DNA of 64,000 nt from an uncultured Acidobacteriota bacterium (GCA_902825875.1 CADECP010000008.1:124001-188000); one strand, 5' to 3'. Positions 20,807 to 30,081 are shown, counted from the stretch's first letter. The notes: generated from the sequence alone by a model not told the origin. Translations and numbers: made by a program.

Positions 20807-22303
20807 TTACTGCGGAGACAGCCGGACATCGGCAAAAAGTTCCAAAGCGTCGTTGCCGGTCGCCACGCGCAGATTCGACAGGGTGTAATTGAGTTTCTTC
20901 TTTTCGGTCGTATGAATGTTGCTGCCGTCGTCTATTTCCATCTTGCGCGGCAGCAGAATTTCTCGATTAAGTAATGCTGGCAATTCGATTCTATTCAGCC
21001 ATCGGTCAATTTGCACGGCTTCGGAGCGATTGACGCCAATCTCTTTTCCGGCCACGGTCAACGCGAAACGCAAATTGATCGGCAAAGTCGAACCCGGCAC
21101 GGCGCGAAAAATGGCTTTGCCGTTGTCGCTCAGAAACTCTAGCGGCACAAGCTGATCTTTGACCGTGAAATTCGTTCGGGGCGACAAACCATAAGGCACG
21201 CCGAATTCTTTGCCTTTGACGCGAGCATCCACCACGCCCTGCCCGCTCAGCCGAACGTTGATTTTGTTGTCGGCGATGGTTTCGACGTTCAATTCGCTGA
21301 TGTCTGCCTGGCCTTCGCCGCTTTCGACATCGGTGTAATTGGTGATCGAAATGCCCGCGTTGATTTCGTTGGTGCGAACTCTTCCCTGTTTCAGTTTGAA
21401 ATTCATGTCGGGATTTTGTTGCCCGGCAATGTTCGCCAACAGCAAACTGAGCACATTGCGTCCAAGCCGCAATCGGACATCGCTGTCGGTCGTCAGTAAT
21501 GTTCCAAGCTGAAAGATTTCATTTTCCAGCGCGACGACATCGCTTGAGTTCGAGGCCGGTTCGGCAACCGGTTTCGCCGCCGGAATTGTCGAGTTGATTT
21601 GCAGCGCCAACACCACACGTTTGTCCATCACCAACAATGAACTCAACGTCAATTTCAGCGGCGCTTTGTAAGCAGGCGTGGAAATTTCCACCGGCAGCGA
21701 TTGGTTTTCGCCGCCGCCTGCGTTGTTGTCGCCGGAACTTCCCACGGTGAACTGGCTGGCTGGAATTTCCATCGTTTCGTTCAATTCCAGCGGCAAATCC
21801 AGCGAAGGCAATTCTTCGTTCCATTTGTCTGGCTTCAACCATTCGCCAAACATCGTTTTCACCAGCAAACCCGAAACACCGCCATTCAACAGCTTCACTT
21901 CAGTGACGCGAATCGGCATTTTCATCTGGCCGTCGCTGATTTGCCCGCTGGCAATTCTTCCGGTCAGTTGCAGATTGACCGATTTGTATTGAAGCCCCAG
22001 CTTGACGATGGCCGCGCCCGTCGCCAGCCGGCTTTCAATCGAAGTCAGCTTGACCAGATTGCCGCTGGCCATTTTGATTTCCAGACCGATGAATTGCTGG
22101 GCGGCTTCGACAACCGCGCGTTCGCTGATGACGACCACCGCGTCGGCAGCGCGAAGCGAATCCGTCGCCTTCAACTCATCGCGCAATCGGCGAAGTTCGA
22201 CGATTTGCTGCGGATCGGGTTTCTGAGCCAAAGCCGGGACGAATCCACAGCCAAGCGCCAGCAGCACTGCGGCCAAAAATCGTTTGAACATGGTGTTGCT
22301 CAT
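20807..22303 (-). CDS. Exported protein of unknown function
   Basis: 498 residues with a signal peptide (FKRFLAAVLLALGCGFVPALAQ). The body is rich in beta strands with alternating hydrophobics and has no enzyme motif I recognise. Segments such as QLTGRIASGQISDGQMKMP and VRLSGQGVVDARVKGKEFG suggest a lipid-binding or barrel-like periplasmic scaffold, but this is a guess. The gene precedes the two MacB-type permeases by 45 nt and is probably in their operon. It diverges from nagA. A TATAAT-like -10 box on this strand (22345-22350) is visible without a clear -35. Confidence 0.7.
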   Translation of the reverse strand: MSNTMFKRFLAAVLLALGCGFVPALAQKPDPQQIVELRRLRDELKATDSLRAADAVVVISERAVVEAAQQFIGLEIKMASGNLVKLTSIESRLATGAAIVKLGLQYKSVNLQLTGRIASGQISDGQMKMPIRVTEVKLLNGGVSGLLVKTMFGEWLKPDKWNEELPSLDLPLELNETMEIPASQFTVGSSGDNNAGGGENQSLPVEISTPAYKAPLKLTLSSLLVMDKRVVLALQINSTIPAAKPVAEPASNSSDVVALENEIFQLGTLLTTDSDVRLRLGRNVLSLLLANIAGQQNPDMNFKLKQGRVRTNEINAGISITNYTDVESGEGQADISELNVETIADNKINVRLSGQGVVDARVKGKEFGVPYGLSPRTNFTVKDQLVPLEFLSDNGKAIFRAVPGSTLPINLRFALTVAGKEIGVNRSEAVQIDRWLNRIELPALLNREILLPRKMEIDDGSNIHTTEKKKLNYTLSNLRVATGNDALELFADVRLSPQ

Positions 22304-22439
22304 AATGTTTGAACGGAAAGCGTGGTTCAGAAGAAGGCGCGCGGATTATACCCTCAACCACTACTCCGCCGCGAAGGGCGTGTGCTAAAGTTCGCGCGCT
22401 TTCCCTGCACAACAATTCCAGAAAGAGAATCACGACTGA

Positions 22440-23621
22440 ATGAGGCTTAGAGGGTGCATTGGCACAAACAACGATGCCGTAGATTTGCTGATCGAACGCG
22501 GCCAGATTGCCGACATAGTTTACGCTGCCGGTTCACCATGTGATTTTGGCGATGCGAACTTGCGGCTGTCGGCGGGTTTTGTGGATTTGCAGGTCAACGG
22601 TTACGGCGGAATGGATTTCAACGACTCTGCAACGACGACCGAACAAATTGCCGAAATTACGCGGCGATTGTGGCGAACCGGCGTCACTAAATTTTGCCCC
22701 ACCATCATCACCGAATCCGCTGAACACATTTCGAAATGCCTGAGCAATCTGGTGCGCGCGGCTGACGGTTCGCCGGAATTTCAACACGCTTTTGCCGGGA
22801 TCCATCTGGAAGGCCCGTTCATTTCCACCGAAGACGGTCCGCGCGGAGCGCACCCTCGCCAACACGCTTGCCCGCCCAACTGGGAACAGTTTCAGCGTTG
22901 GCAGGAAGCGGCAAACGGGCGAATAGTCATCACCACGTTGTCGCCCGAATGGCCGGAAGCGTGCAAATTCATCGAACGCGCTGCTGGCGCTGGCGTTGTC
23001 GTCGCCATTGGTCACACGGCGGCAACTCCGCAACAGATCGCCGATGCGGTTTCCGCCGGAGCGAAAATGTCCACGCATCTGGGCAACGGCTCTCACGCCA
23101 AAATTGATCGCCACGTAAATTACATCTGGGAACAACTGGCCAACGACGATCTGTGGGCGAGCTTCATCGTGGACGGACACCATTTGCCACCGTCGGTGGT
23201 CAAATGCTTTCTGCGAAGCAAAGGCATCAATCGCAGCATTCTGGTGACAGACGCCATCGCCGCCGCCGGTTGTCCGCCTGGAAAATACAAGCTCGGCAAC
23301 GTCGAAGTCGAAGTTCTGGAAACCGGTCGAGTTTGTTTGCCGGGCACGCCTTATCTGGCTGGTTCGGCGGTGGAAATGCACGATTCGATCGGCAAAGCTG
23401 TTTTGTATTCCGGCGTGACGCTCGACGAAGCTCTGCAAATGGCGACGGCCAATCCGGCGGAAGTGATTGGCCAAACAGGAAACTTCGGACGAATTGAAAA
23501 AGGCGCAGCGGCAGATTTGGTGCTGTTCGATTGGGACGAAACGGCAACCAAGTTGAACGTCGTCGCCACCATCGTCAACGGTGAAATCGTTTATCACTCA
23601 TCTACAGGCAAGGAGCATTAA
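22440..23621 (+). CDS. nagA: N-acetylglucosamine-6-phosphate deacetylase
   Basis: Amidohydrolase-fold enzyme converting GlcNAc-6-P to GlcN-6-P in amino-sugar and cell-wall recycling. Marks: SAGFVDLQVNGYGGMDFND, GIHLEGPFIS with a metal-binding Glu, VAIGHTAAT, MSTHLGNGSH (metal His), ILVTDAIAAAG with the catalytic Asp, and PYLAGSAVEMHDSI. Length 393 is normal. The usual HLFNAM string is replaced by HLGNGS, a subgroup variant. The SDR gene starts directly after its stop. Confidence 0.9.
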   Translation: MRLRGCIGTNNDAVDLLIERGQIADIVYAAGSPCDFGDANLRLSAGFVDLQVNGYGGMDFNDSATTTEQIAEITRRLWRTGVTKFCPTIITESAEHISKCLSNLVRAADGSPEFQHAFAGIHLEGPFISTEDGPRGAHPRQHACPPNWEQFQRWQEAANGRIVITTLSPEWPEACKFIERAAGAGVVVAIGHTAATPQQIADAVSAGAKMSTHLGNGSHAKIDRHVNYIWEQLANDDLWASFIVDGHHLPPSVVKCFLRSKGINRSILVTDAIAAAGCPPGKYKLGNVEVEVLETGRVCLPGTPYLAGSAVEMHDSIGKAVLYSGVTLDEALQMATANPAEVIGQTGNFGRIEKGAAADLVLFDWDETATKLNVVATIVNGEIVYHSSTGKEH

Positions 23622-24386
23622 ATGAACAAACAGAACATGACTGGCCGAGTCGCTTTGGTTACAGGAGCCAGCACTGGCATAGGCCGTTGGGCGGCAGTCG
23701 CGCTGGCGGAATGCGGCGCGGCGGTGGCAGTCAATTACAACAAAAACCTGGCCGGAGCCGAAGAAACCAAACGAATGATCGAAGCCGTTGGCGGTCGCGC
23801 GGCCATCATCCAATCGGACGTTTCGGCCAAAGCCGGAGCCGTCGCTCTGACCGAAGCGGCGCGGGCGCAATTGGGCGCAATTGATATTTTGGTCAACAAC
23901 GCGGGCGATTTGGTCGAACGCTGTACGTTGCAGGATTTCAGCGAAGACTTGTGGGATCGCGTCATGAATCTGAACTTGAAAAGCGTGCTGCTCTGTTCGC
24001 AAACCGTCATGCCGGAAATGATCGCTCGGCGCAGCGGAACGATCATCAACGTCGGTTCCATCGCAGGTCATCACGGCGGAGGTCCCGGCGCTGGTGTTTA
24101 CGCCACAGCCAAAGCGGGTGTGCATTGCCTGACCAAAGCTCTGGCCAAAGAATTGGCTCCGCACGGCATTCGCGTCAACGCTGTCGCTCCTGGAGTGATT
24201 GACACGCCTTTCCACGAACGAATGTCCTCGCCGCAAATGATCGAACAGTTTGTGGCTGGAATTCCGATGAAACGAACCGGAACTTCAGAAGAGTGCGGGC
24301 GAGTGATTGCTTTTCTGGCTTCGGATGCGGCGGCATACATTCACGGCGAGATGATTGAAATCAATGGCGGGCAGTTGATGGTTTAG
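23622..24386 (+). CDS. SDR-family oxidoreductase (FabG/glucose dehydrogenase-like)
   Basis: Classical short-chain dehydrogenase of 254 residues. VTGASTGIGRWAA is the cofactor glycine motif, DILVNNAGD the NNAG motif, IINVGSIAG supplies the catalytic Ser, YATAKAG the Tyr-Lys pair, and NAVAPGVIDTPF follows. The C-terminus IHGEMIEINGGQLMV is typical of the 3-oxoacyl-ACP reductase and glucose 1-dehydrogenase branches. Substrate cannot be set from sequence. It starts one base after the nagA stop with AAGGAG upstream, so an amino-sugar or related substrate is plausible. Confidence 0.88.
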   Translation: MNKQNMTGRVALVTGASTGIGRWAAVALAECGAAVAVNYNKNLAGAEETKRMIEAVGGRAAIIQSDVSAKAGAVALTEAARAQLGAIDILVNNAGDLVERCTLQDFSEDLWDRVMNLNLKSVLLCSQTVMPEMIARRSGTIINVGSIAGHHGGGPGAGVYATAKAGVHCLTKALAKELAPHGIRVNAVAPGVIDTPFHERMSSPQMIEQFVAGIPMKRTGTSEECGRVIAFLASDAAAYIHGEMIEINGGQLMV

Positions 24387-24617
24387 TCACCAGTTTCGCC
24401 TGGACACGTTCTGCCAATCGTTTTTGCGAGTCCAGTCGGAAAACGCCAGAACGATGAATCGCACAACGCTCAACACGGCGGCGATGGCTGTCCAAATCGC
24501 TAATCGCTGAGCAAGCGACCGATTGCTGAACCATAAAATCACCGAGCATTCGGCAATCAAGCCGATCAACAAATACTGAAACGCGGTGAGCAATTCTCTG
24601 ATGGTGTTTGAGTGCAT
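24387..24617 (-). CDS. Small two-helix membrane protein
   Basis: About 76 residues with two predicted TM helices (LLTAFQYLLIGLIAECSVILW and AIWTAIAAVLSVVRFIVLAF), then a basic tail. Unrecognised family. It is convergent with the SDR gene, with stops back to back. The ATG at 24617 is chosen; an in-frame TTG at 24671 would add 18 polar residues. The clean TM pattern supports a real gene, but the evidence is thin. Confidence 0.5.
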   Translation of the reverse strand: MHSNTIRELLTAFQYLLIGLIAECSVILWFSNRSLAQRLAIWTAIAAVLSVVRFIVLAFSDWTRKNDWQNVSRRNW

Positions 24618-24720
24618 AAGCTGTTTGCCTGAGGCGATTGGTAAATCGCTGGACGCATTCTGACCTGACAAAGTTCATCCGTCAAAACGACCTACAACCA
24701 TTTTTTTTCTGGAGGCTGTT

Positions 24721-26544
24721 ATGAAGAGTTTCTTTTTTGAGTTTGCCCGAATCAAGACTGGCATTCTGTTGGCAATGGTTTTGCTCGCGGCGTGTTCCGG
24801 CGGCGGAAACGGTTTGAAACCCGTCGCCAGCAATGCAGAACAATTCATCGCCGACGCCGAAAAGCGTTATCAGGAAGTAATCATCAAAGAAGGTCAGGCG
24901 AGTTGGGTGCAGGAAAATTTCATCACCCCAGACACCGACGCCATCGCCGCCGCCGCCAAAGAAGAAACGATCAAGGTCGTCAAAGAACTGGCGGAACAGG
25001 CTCGGCAATTCGACGGACAAAATCTGTCGCCGGATGCTGCTCGCAAATTGAAGCTGCTGAAACTGGCATTGGCTCTGCCTGCTCCTGGCAATGACGAAGA
25101 ACGCAAAGAATTGGCGGACATTTCGGTCAAGATGAATGGCGCTTACGGCGCAGGCAAATACTGTCCCGACAGCGACAACGGAAAATGTCTGAGCCTGGGC
25201 GACTTGGAAAAGATTCTGGCCAGCAGCCGCAATCCCGAAGAATTGAAAAAAGCCTGGCTGGGCTGGCATCAAGTTTCGCGCAGTTACCGCAAGGATTACG
25301 CGCGCTTCGTCGAACTGGTCAACAAAGGCTCGAAAGAAATGGGCTTCAAAGACAACGGCGCAATGTGGCGGTCGAATTACGACATGGAACCGGACGCCTT
25401 CGCCGCCGAAATGGAGCGGCTGTGGTTGCAGGTCAAACCGCTTTACGATTCGCTGCATACTTACGTCCGCGCCAGGCTGCGGCAAAAATACGGCGACGCG
25501 GTTCCAGCCACTGGCCCGATTCCGGCGCATTTGCTGGGCAATATGTGGAGCCAGCAGTGGGGAAACATTTACGAACTGGTCAAACCGCCGACCAACGATC
25601 CGGGCTTTGACCTGACCAAAATTCTACAAAGCCGCAAAACCGACGCTCGGCAAATGGTCAAATACGGCGAAGGCTTTTTCACCTCGCTTGGCTTTGAAGC
25701 CTTGCCGCAAACCTTTTGGGAAAGGTCGCTATTCACCAAACCCGCTGACCGCGATGTCGTCTGTCACGCCAGCGCCTGGGACTTGGACAATCAAAAAGAC
25801 GTTCGCATCAAAATGTGCATCGTCATCAACGAAGAAGATTTCACCACCATTCATCACGAACTCGGCCACAACTATTACCAGATGGCCTACGCGCCGCAAT
25901 CACCGCTTTATCAAAACAGCGCCAACGACGGTTTCCACGAAGCCATCGGCGACACGATTGCTCTGTCGGTAACGCCGGAATATCTGAAACAGTTGGGTTT
26001 CATCAATGCCGTGCCGGACGAAAAAGCCGATTTGGGATTGTTGATGCGGCAGGCGCTCGACAAAGTCGCGTTCCTGCCGTTCGGTTATCTGGTGGATCAA
26101 TGGCGTTGGAAAGTCTTTTCCGGCGAAACCGCTGCCGCCGATTACAACAAATCGTGGTGGGAACTGCGCGAAAAGTATCAGGGCGTGTCCGCGCCCGAAG
26201 CCCGCAGCGAATCGGATTTCGACGCCGGAGCCAAGTATCACGTCGCGGGCAACGTGCCTTACGCGCGATACTTTCTGGCGCACATACTGCAATTCCAGTT
26301 TCACCGCGCGCTCTGCCGCGAAGCCGGTTATCAGGGGCCGCTCAACCGCTGTTCGATATACGGCAACAAGAAAGTTGGCGAAAAGATGAAAGCCATGCTG
26401 GCGATGGGAATCAGCAAACCCTGGCCCGAAGCCCTGAAAGCCATGACCGGCGAAGACAAAATGGACGCCACAGCAATCATTGATTACTTCGCGCCGCTGA
26501 AAAAATGGCTGGATGAACAGAACGCAGCAATGAGTGGGAAGTAA
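24721..26544 (+). CDS. Peptidase family M2 (ACE-like) lipoprotein
   Basis: Zinc dipeptidyl carboxypeptidase related to angiotensin-converting enzyme. The lipobox VLLAAC lies near residue 28, so the mature protein is a lipoprotein facing the periplasm or cell surface. The zinc motif HHELGH (His379, Glu380, His383) is followed by NDGFHEAIGDTIALS, which supplies the third zinc ligand. The chloride/substrate-binding C-terminal part reads FLAHILQFQFHRALC. 607 residues matches the family core. CTGGAGG precedes the ATG. Role probably peptide scavenging. Confidence 0.93.
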   Translation: MKSFFFEFARIKTGILLAMVLLAACSGGGNGLKPVASNAEQFIADAEKRYQEVIIKEGQASWVQENFITPDTDAIAAAAKEETIKVVKELAEQARQFDGQNLSPDAARKLKLLKLALALPAPGNDEERKELADISVKMNGAYGAGKYCPDSDNGKCLSLGDLEKILASSRNPEELKKAWLGWHQVSRSYRKDYARFVELVNKGSKEMGFKDNGAMWRSNYDMEPDAFAAEMERLWLQVKPLYDSLHTYVRARLRQKYGDAVPATGPIPAHLLGNMWSQQWGNIYELVKPPTNDPGFDLTKILQSRKTDARQMVKYGEGFFTSLGFEALPQTFWERSLFTKPADRDVVCHASAWDLDNQKDVRIKMCIVINEEDFTTIHHELGHNYYQMAYAPQSPLYQNSANDGFHEAIGDTIALSVTPEYLKQLGFINAVPDEKADLGLLMRQALDKVAFLPFGYLVDQWRWKVFSGETAAADYNKSWWELREKYQGVSAPEARSESDFDAGAKYHVAGNVPYARYFLAHILQFQFHRALCREAGYQGPLNRCSIYGNKKVGEKMKAMLAMGISKPWPEALKAMTGEDKMDATAIIDYFAPLKKWLDEQNAAMSGK

Positions 26545-26547
26545 GAT

Positions 26548-26622
26548 TCTCCACGAAGGAACACGAAGGTTCACGAAGAATTTCAGATTCGTGTTTCTTC
26601 GTGTGACCTAGTGGGAGATTTC
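26548..26622. repeat. Palindromic word-repeat element between convergent genes
   Basis: Left arm with ACACGAAG/GTTCACGAA words, right arm its imperfect complement (GTTTCTTCGTGTGACC), arms about 33 nt with a short loop near 26583-26587. It starts four bases after the peptidase stop and ends just before the SCP2 stop, filling the gap; it could act as a bidirectional terminator. Confidence 0.7.
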
Positions 26623-26624
26623 TT

Positions 26625-26945
26625 TCAGCCGAAAATCTGCCCCAGCTTCATTGCCACCATCGCATTGCCTTCGATTTTGATCTTGCCGCCCATCACAGCC
26701 ATCATCGGATTGAGTTCTCCGCGATACAACTGATTGACTGTCGCAATCGAAAGCCGCAACGTCACATCGGCGTCACCGTCGTTATGAGTCACAGAGTTCG
26801 GCACGGACTTGCCATCTACGAAAACGATTTCGCCGCCGTCAAAGACGAACTTGATCGTGGCATCAATGCCGGAATTTTCGCCCAGCTTATGGCGAACTCC
26901 GGCGGCGAATTGGTCAACGGTGAAATCAGATTTTGGTTCTGACAA
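26625..26945 (-). CDS. SCP2 sterol-binding domain protein
   Basis: 106-residue stand-alone SCP2 domain: an alpha-beta fold with a hydrophobic tunnel that binds lipids or acyl-CoAs. VDGKSVPNSVTHNDGDADVTL and the end LNPMMAVMGGKIKIEGNAMVAMKLGQIF are typical. The start is a TTG with GAAGGAG six bases upstream. Partner and ligand unknown. The next gene upstream is 22 nt away, so it may be the last gene of the DUF5678 operon. Confidence 0.85.
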   Translation of the reverse strand: MSEPKSDFTVDQFAAGVRHKLGENSGIDATIKFVFDGGEIVFVDGKSVPNSVTHNDGDADVTLRLSIATVNQLYRGELNPMMAVMGGKIKIEGNAMVAMKLGQIFG

Positions 26946-26967
26946 GCTTTCTCCTTCGTTTGGGTAT

Positions 26968-27375
26968 TCATTGATTGTAAACGCTCAGATAAAGCTCGCT
27001 GTTGTAATCCACCAAACCGAGTCTGATGAGCAACAGCCAGCCTTCGCGCCCAAGCAGGTTGCGTTGCACTGTGTGTGATTCGGCAAAATAAACCATTGAG
27101 TTGAAACTCAATCCCAACGTTTCCAATTCAACCGGGTGGCCGTAAGCGATTAACCCGCCGGTCAAAGTGGAAAAGCGTCGCTGATAACCTCTTTCAATGT
27201 TGATACCGATCGCCTCGCCCAAGCCGCGCTCAAAGAGACAAGCTTGTGATCCCGGATCAACTTTGGCCAAACACGATTCCCGCTGTTCGCCATACTGCAA
27301 ACTGGCTTCAATGGTAATTCCGGCTTCGGATGACTGATACACGTAACGATGGCTGAATTCGAGTTGAAACCCCAT
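26968..27375 (-). CDS. Retropepsin-like small protein (DPGS variant)
   Basis: 135 residues. The central AKVDPGSQACLFERGLGE resembles the D-T/S-G active-site strand of single-domain aspartic proteases, but Pro replaces Thr/Ser next to the Asp. The C-terminal LLGREGWLLLIRLGLVDYNSELYL resembles the second hydrophobic-Gly strand of retropepsins. I infer the fold, not activity. Its ATG overlaps the stop of the upstream DUF5678 gene (TGATG) with a good GGAGG, so the two are translationally coupled, a layout seen in toxin-antitoxin or regulator pairs. Confidence 0.6.
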   Translation of the reverse strand: MGFQLEFSHRYVYQSSEAGITIEASLQYGEQRESCLAKVDPGSQACLFERGLGEAIGINIERGYQRRFSTLTGGLIAYGHPVELETLGLSFNSMVYFAESHTVQRNLLGREGWLLLIRLGLVDYNSELYLSVYNQ

Positions 27376-27782
27376 CACCAAATTCCTCCAACGGAAGGAG
27401 AAGTTTCGTTGCCTTCCACGTGAATCAATAGGGCGTTTTCAACTCCGGCATCTCTGGCTTTTGCCGCAACCTCTTTGTAACTCTCGCCCGCGGCAATCAA
27501 ACAATCTCCGTTCAGCGCCACGTATTTGCCGCCATATTCATCGCGGTGCTGTTCCAGCCAGACAAATTCGCACGAGCGATCTTTGACAGGCAAGTCTGTC
27601 GCAATCACTCGTGAATGAGAAAAAGATTGGCCATTGGAGCCAGAGGGTCCGAGCGCCAAATCAGTTTGAAACCGCTCTTCCAATAATTCACGTACAAAAT
27701 CCGTCTTCTTGATGCCGCTGCGTCTGGCTTCGATTTCGATTCTGGCTTCAAGTTCGTTTGAAACTTCAATCGTCAGAGTCAT
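27375..27782 (-). CDS. Ribbon-helix-helix / DUF5678 protein, antitoxin-like
   Basis: Two parts: an N-terminal ribbon-helix-helix motif (LTIEVSNELEARIEIEARRS then KKTDFVRELLEER) typical of small DNA-binding antitoxins, and a C-terminal DUF5678 domain (WLEQHRDEYGGKYVALNGD ... AAKARDAGVENALLIHVE). DUF5678 proteins often sit next to PIN, aspartyl-protease-like or nuclease-like genes in cyanobacteria and acidobacteria. GGAGG precedes the ATG. An autoregulated pair with the retropepsin-like gene is inference. Confidence 0.72.
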   Translation of the reverse strand: MTLTIEVSNELEARIEIEARRSGIKKTDFVRELLEERFQTDLALGPSGSNGQSFSHSRVIATDLPVKDRSCEFVWLEQHRDEYGGKYVALNGDCLIAAGESYKEVAAKARDAGVENALLIHVEGNETSPSVGGIW

Positions 27783-27849
27783 GGTATTTCCTCCGCTTTG
27801 ATCTTATCGCCATTGGCAAACGACTGTACAGCAATCGCTACACCCAGGC

Positions 27850-29118
27850 TTACTCAACTTTGATTGGTTGCGGGTTGAGTTGTGCTTGACGACCAGCCTG
27901 AAGCTTTGAAATTCCTGCCGCTGCTTGCTCAACGCTTTGTTTGCCGGAGTGAATGCCAAACTCAATGGCAAACTTGCGTGATTCATTTGGTTTCAATTTC
28001 GGCACGCGACCGGCCTGACGTTCGATGCTGCGATTGGCGGGAAAGCCCGTGCCCGGCTCCAGGCCTGTGACGTAGCCTTCTTCAATCGCCGTCGTGTTTT
28101 TCCAGAGTGTGAAGTAAGGCAATTGCTCCACCGAATAAGTCATCGAAACGGCTTTGTCGCCCGCCGCGTTGTGCAACATCACCGTCGTGCGATTCTGGTC
28201 GTCGGCAAACGGAATGACGCCGTAAACCTGTTCGACAAAGTTTTTGGTCGGCGCGACGTATTCGTTGTAACTCGACAAACTTTTTGCCGCGTGACCGTTG
28301 AACGGCCGGACTTCTTTGGTGGCGGCAAGGAATCGGCTGCCGCCTTCCAGCAGCGGCGCGCTGTAATTGGCGTGATAAATCACCTGAAATTCCTGCTCGT
28401 AGACGCTGAAGTTCGTCACTTCGTCTTCGATGCGAAAGGTGCTCGCGCCGAGTTCGGTGGAAATTTCCGTCCACAGTTGCAGCTTGGGGCCGTAAAACAT
28501 GCGTTCGTCCACACGACCACGAATGCGGATTCGCGGTGTCGGCGTGCGATCAATCACAACTTCGACTTCCGAAGCCGGAATGTTTCCGATTTTGCCGTGC
28601 AGCGTTAAATCCATTTCGGCTTCGTCACCGGTGTTGTTGATGAATTTGTCTTTGCCCGGATGGCCAGCCCATTCCAACCCGCAACGCACCATCCATTCGT
28701 TGAAGCCTTCCAGCCAGCCAAGTCCGCCTCGACTTTGCAAATTGATGAACTGCGGATGCACGATTTCCTTGACCGGAGAATTCCATCCCAACCGAATATC
28801 GCCCAATTTTGCTTCCAGCACGCTCATGCCGCGCGTCGGAATGACAGTGAATTCCAGCTTGCCATTGTTGACGACGATTACATCCACGCCTTCCTGCTTG
28901 CCGCCGTGCAAAGTCAGCTTTTTGACCGACCACGCCGATTTGGTTTTCAGGTCGAGTTCGCGGTTGGAAATCTGCCAGGAGTCCAGATGAATGTTGCGTG
29001 CGACGCTGGTCAGCGTTTTTTGAAAAGCGGTGTCTGGCACTGCTACTACCAAAGTTGAGAAAACGGTGATTACCAGCACAAAGCCAGCCATTCGGCGAAA
29101 AGTCAGCGAGTTGTTCAT
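27850..29118 (-). CDS. Exported DUF4432 (aldose-1-epimerase-like) protein
   Basis: Galactose-mutarotase-like beta-sandwich of the DUF4432 group, 422 residues, with a signal peptide ([18 protein letters not shown]). [56 protein letters not shown] and [13 protein letters not shown] are family blocks around the sugar-binding face. DUF4432 proteins are thought to bind or isomerise sugars; no measured activity is known to me. The gene stands alone, with a long non-coding region upstream. Confidence 0.85.
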   Translation of the reverse strand: MNNSLTFRRMAGFVLVITVFSTLVVAVPDTAFQKTLTSVARNIHLDSWQISNRELDLKTKSAWSVKKLTLHGGKQEGVDVIVVNNGKLEFTVIPTRGMSVLEAKLGDIRLGWNSPVKEIVHPQFINLQSRGGLGWLEGFNEWMVRCGLEWAGHPGKDKFINNTGDEAEMDLTLHGKIGNIPASEVEVVIDRTPTPRIRIRGRVDERMFYGPKLQLWTEISTELGASTFRIEDEVTNFSVYEQEFQVIYHANYSAPLLEGGSRFLAATKEVRPFNGHAAKSLSSYNEYVAPTKNFVEQVYGVIPFADDQNRTTVMLHNAAGDKAVSMTYSVEQLPYFTLWKNTTAIEEGYVTGLEPGTGFPANRSIERQAGRVPKLKPNESRKFAIEFGIHSGKQSVEQAAAGISKLQAGRQAQLNPQPIKVE

Positions 29119-29299
29119 ACGTTTTTGAGCCTTGAAAGTGAATGGTTTGGGTTGCTCTGTAAAGTGCGACGCATTCTACAAATTTTCCCGGCGACAGGCG
29201 AGACAGTGGCCAGTCAAATAAACGGCTCTGACAAAAGAATTTACGGCAGCCGAATTTTTTCTTGAAGATTTTTTGCCGAATGGCTGGAAGAAACACCCC

Positions 29300-29455
29300 A
29301 TTGTGCGTTTTTTACCAGTGCCAGCATGATCTGCTGGTGTTGGGTAAGGATGTGGCGGTCCGATGCCGGTATTAAAAACCCCCGCTGCTACCTCTCGACT
29401 CGCTCTTTGGCACGAAAAAGGCCGATTGTACCCAGTGAGCAATCGGCCTTTTCGT
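29300..29455 (+). ncRNA. Candidate structured RNA with 3' terminator
   Basis: On the plus strand a nested hairpin (TTACC 29312-29316 with GGTAA 29343-29347; CCAGCA 29321-29326 with TGCTGG 29332-29337) is followed about 70 nt later by a 15-bp terminator-like hairpin (29413-29428 with 29440-29454, T-rich arm). No known RNA family is recognised. It could equally be a leader of the 29728 gene. Boundaries are guesses. Confidence 0.3.
29413..29454 (+). terminator. Terminator-like hairpin in gene-free stretch
   Basis: CGAAAAAGGCCGATTG (29413-29428) pairs with CAATCGGCCTTTTCG (29440-29454), 11-nt loop. The T-run is only four bases, so termination is plausible rather than certain. Confidence 0.6.
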
Positions 29456-29727
29456 TGCCGCTAAACGATTTTTCTCCTCACCCCATAAACTCTCCACATT
29501 TGGTTTTCCAAGCAATCCCGATTCACAATTCGGACAGAATGCTTCAGGTCGAAAGACTTTTTTCGACAACCGGTGTGGAGAGTTTTCCACGTCTTGACCG
29601 GTCAGGAAGAGTGGAGTACAACTGCCGCAAGTTGAAGAGCAACTCCAAGTTGCCGCTGCTGTTAGTGAAAGACTCGAAGCCAGAACGATTGTTTCGAGCG
29701 GGTTTAATTCTGATTTTGGAGGTGCGC

Positions 29728-30078
29728 GTGCATCGTATTCCACGCTACTGTTCGCTGGACGGTTTTACCGAGATGAGTTCTTCGCTCGAAGGAATCGTTT
29801 TGCGCTCGCTCGCGCCTTTCGACACGGTTTGCGCCCGCACACTGAACACCAACTACTACATTTTCATTTTGGAACCGGAAACCGGAAAAGCTCTGGTGCA
29901 AGGCGGTCGTTATTTCTCTGAACCCATCGAAGCCACCGTCAGCGGTTCAACCTTTGGCGGCTGCATGCTGAAAATGGGCTGGCTGGGAATCGGATTCCGA
30001 ATCGAGTTTTATTCCGGCGGCCAGCGCATCGTGACTTCGCCAGTGCAAACGATACGCATCGAACACGGCGACGATTGA
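29728..30078 (+). CDS. Conserved small protein, function unknown
   Basis: About 116 residues; no signal peptide or TM. The core SSLEGIVLRSLAPFDTVCART, LEPETGKALVQGGRYF and STFGGCMLKMGWLGIGFRIEF reads as a compact beta-rich domain; I recall similar short acidobacterial proteins but cannot name the family. The frame is open far upstream, but GGAGG at 29718-29722 points to the GTG at 29728; an ATG at 29773 is the fallback. It ends 3 nt before the convergent VanZ gene. Confidence 0.65.
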   Translation: MHRIPRYCSLDGFTEMSSSLEGIVLRSLAPFDTVCARTLNTNYYIFILEPETGKALVQGGRYFSEPIEATVSGSTFGGCMLKMGWLGIGFRIEFYSGGQRIVTSPVQTIRIEHGDD

Positions 30079-30081
30079 CCA

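Larger units (their letters stand above)
29119..29727. other. 609-bp gene-free stretch with hairpins
   Basis: Contains no credible gene; a minus frame (29176-29442) and the upstream extension of the 29728 frame have no ribosome site or family motif. It holds a nested hairpin (29312-29347), a terminator-like hairpin (29413-29454) and a second nested hairpin with CCGGT/ACCGG outer and GTGGA/TCCAC inner stems (29570-29601). Confidence 0.55.

Noticed and set aside
24621-24671. Longer start (TTG 24671) for the small membrane protein
   Set aside because: It adds only polar residues without a clear ribosome site; kept as an alternative.
29326-29727. Upstream extension of the 29728 frame
   Set aside because: GGAGG at 29718-29722 and the start of conserved-looking residues place the start at 29728; the extension runs through two hairpins.
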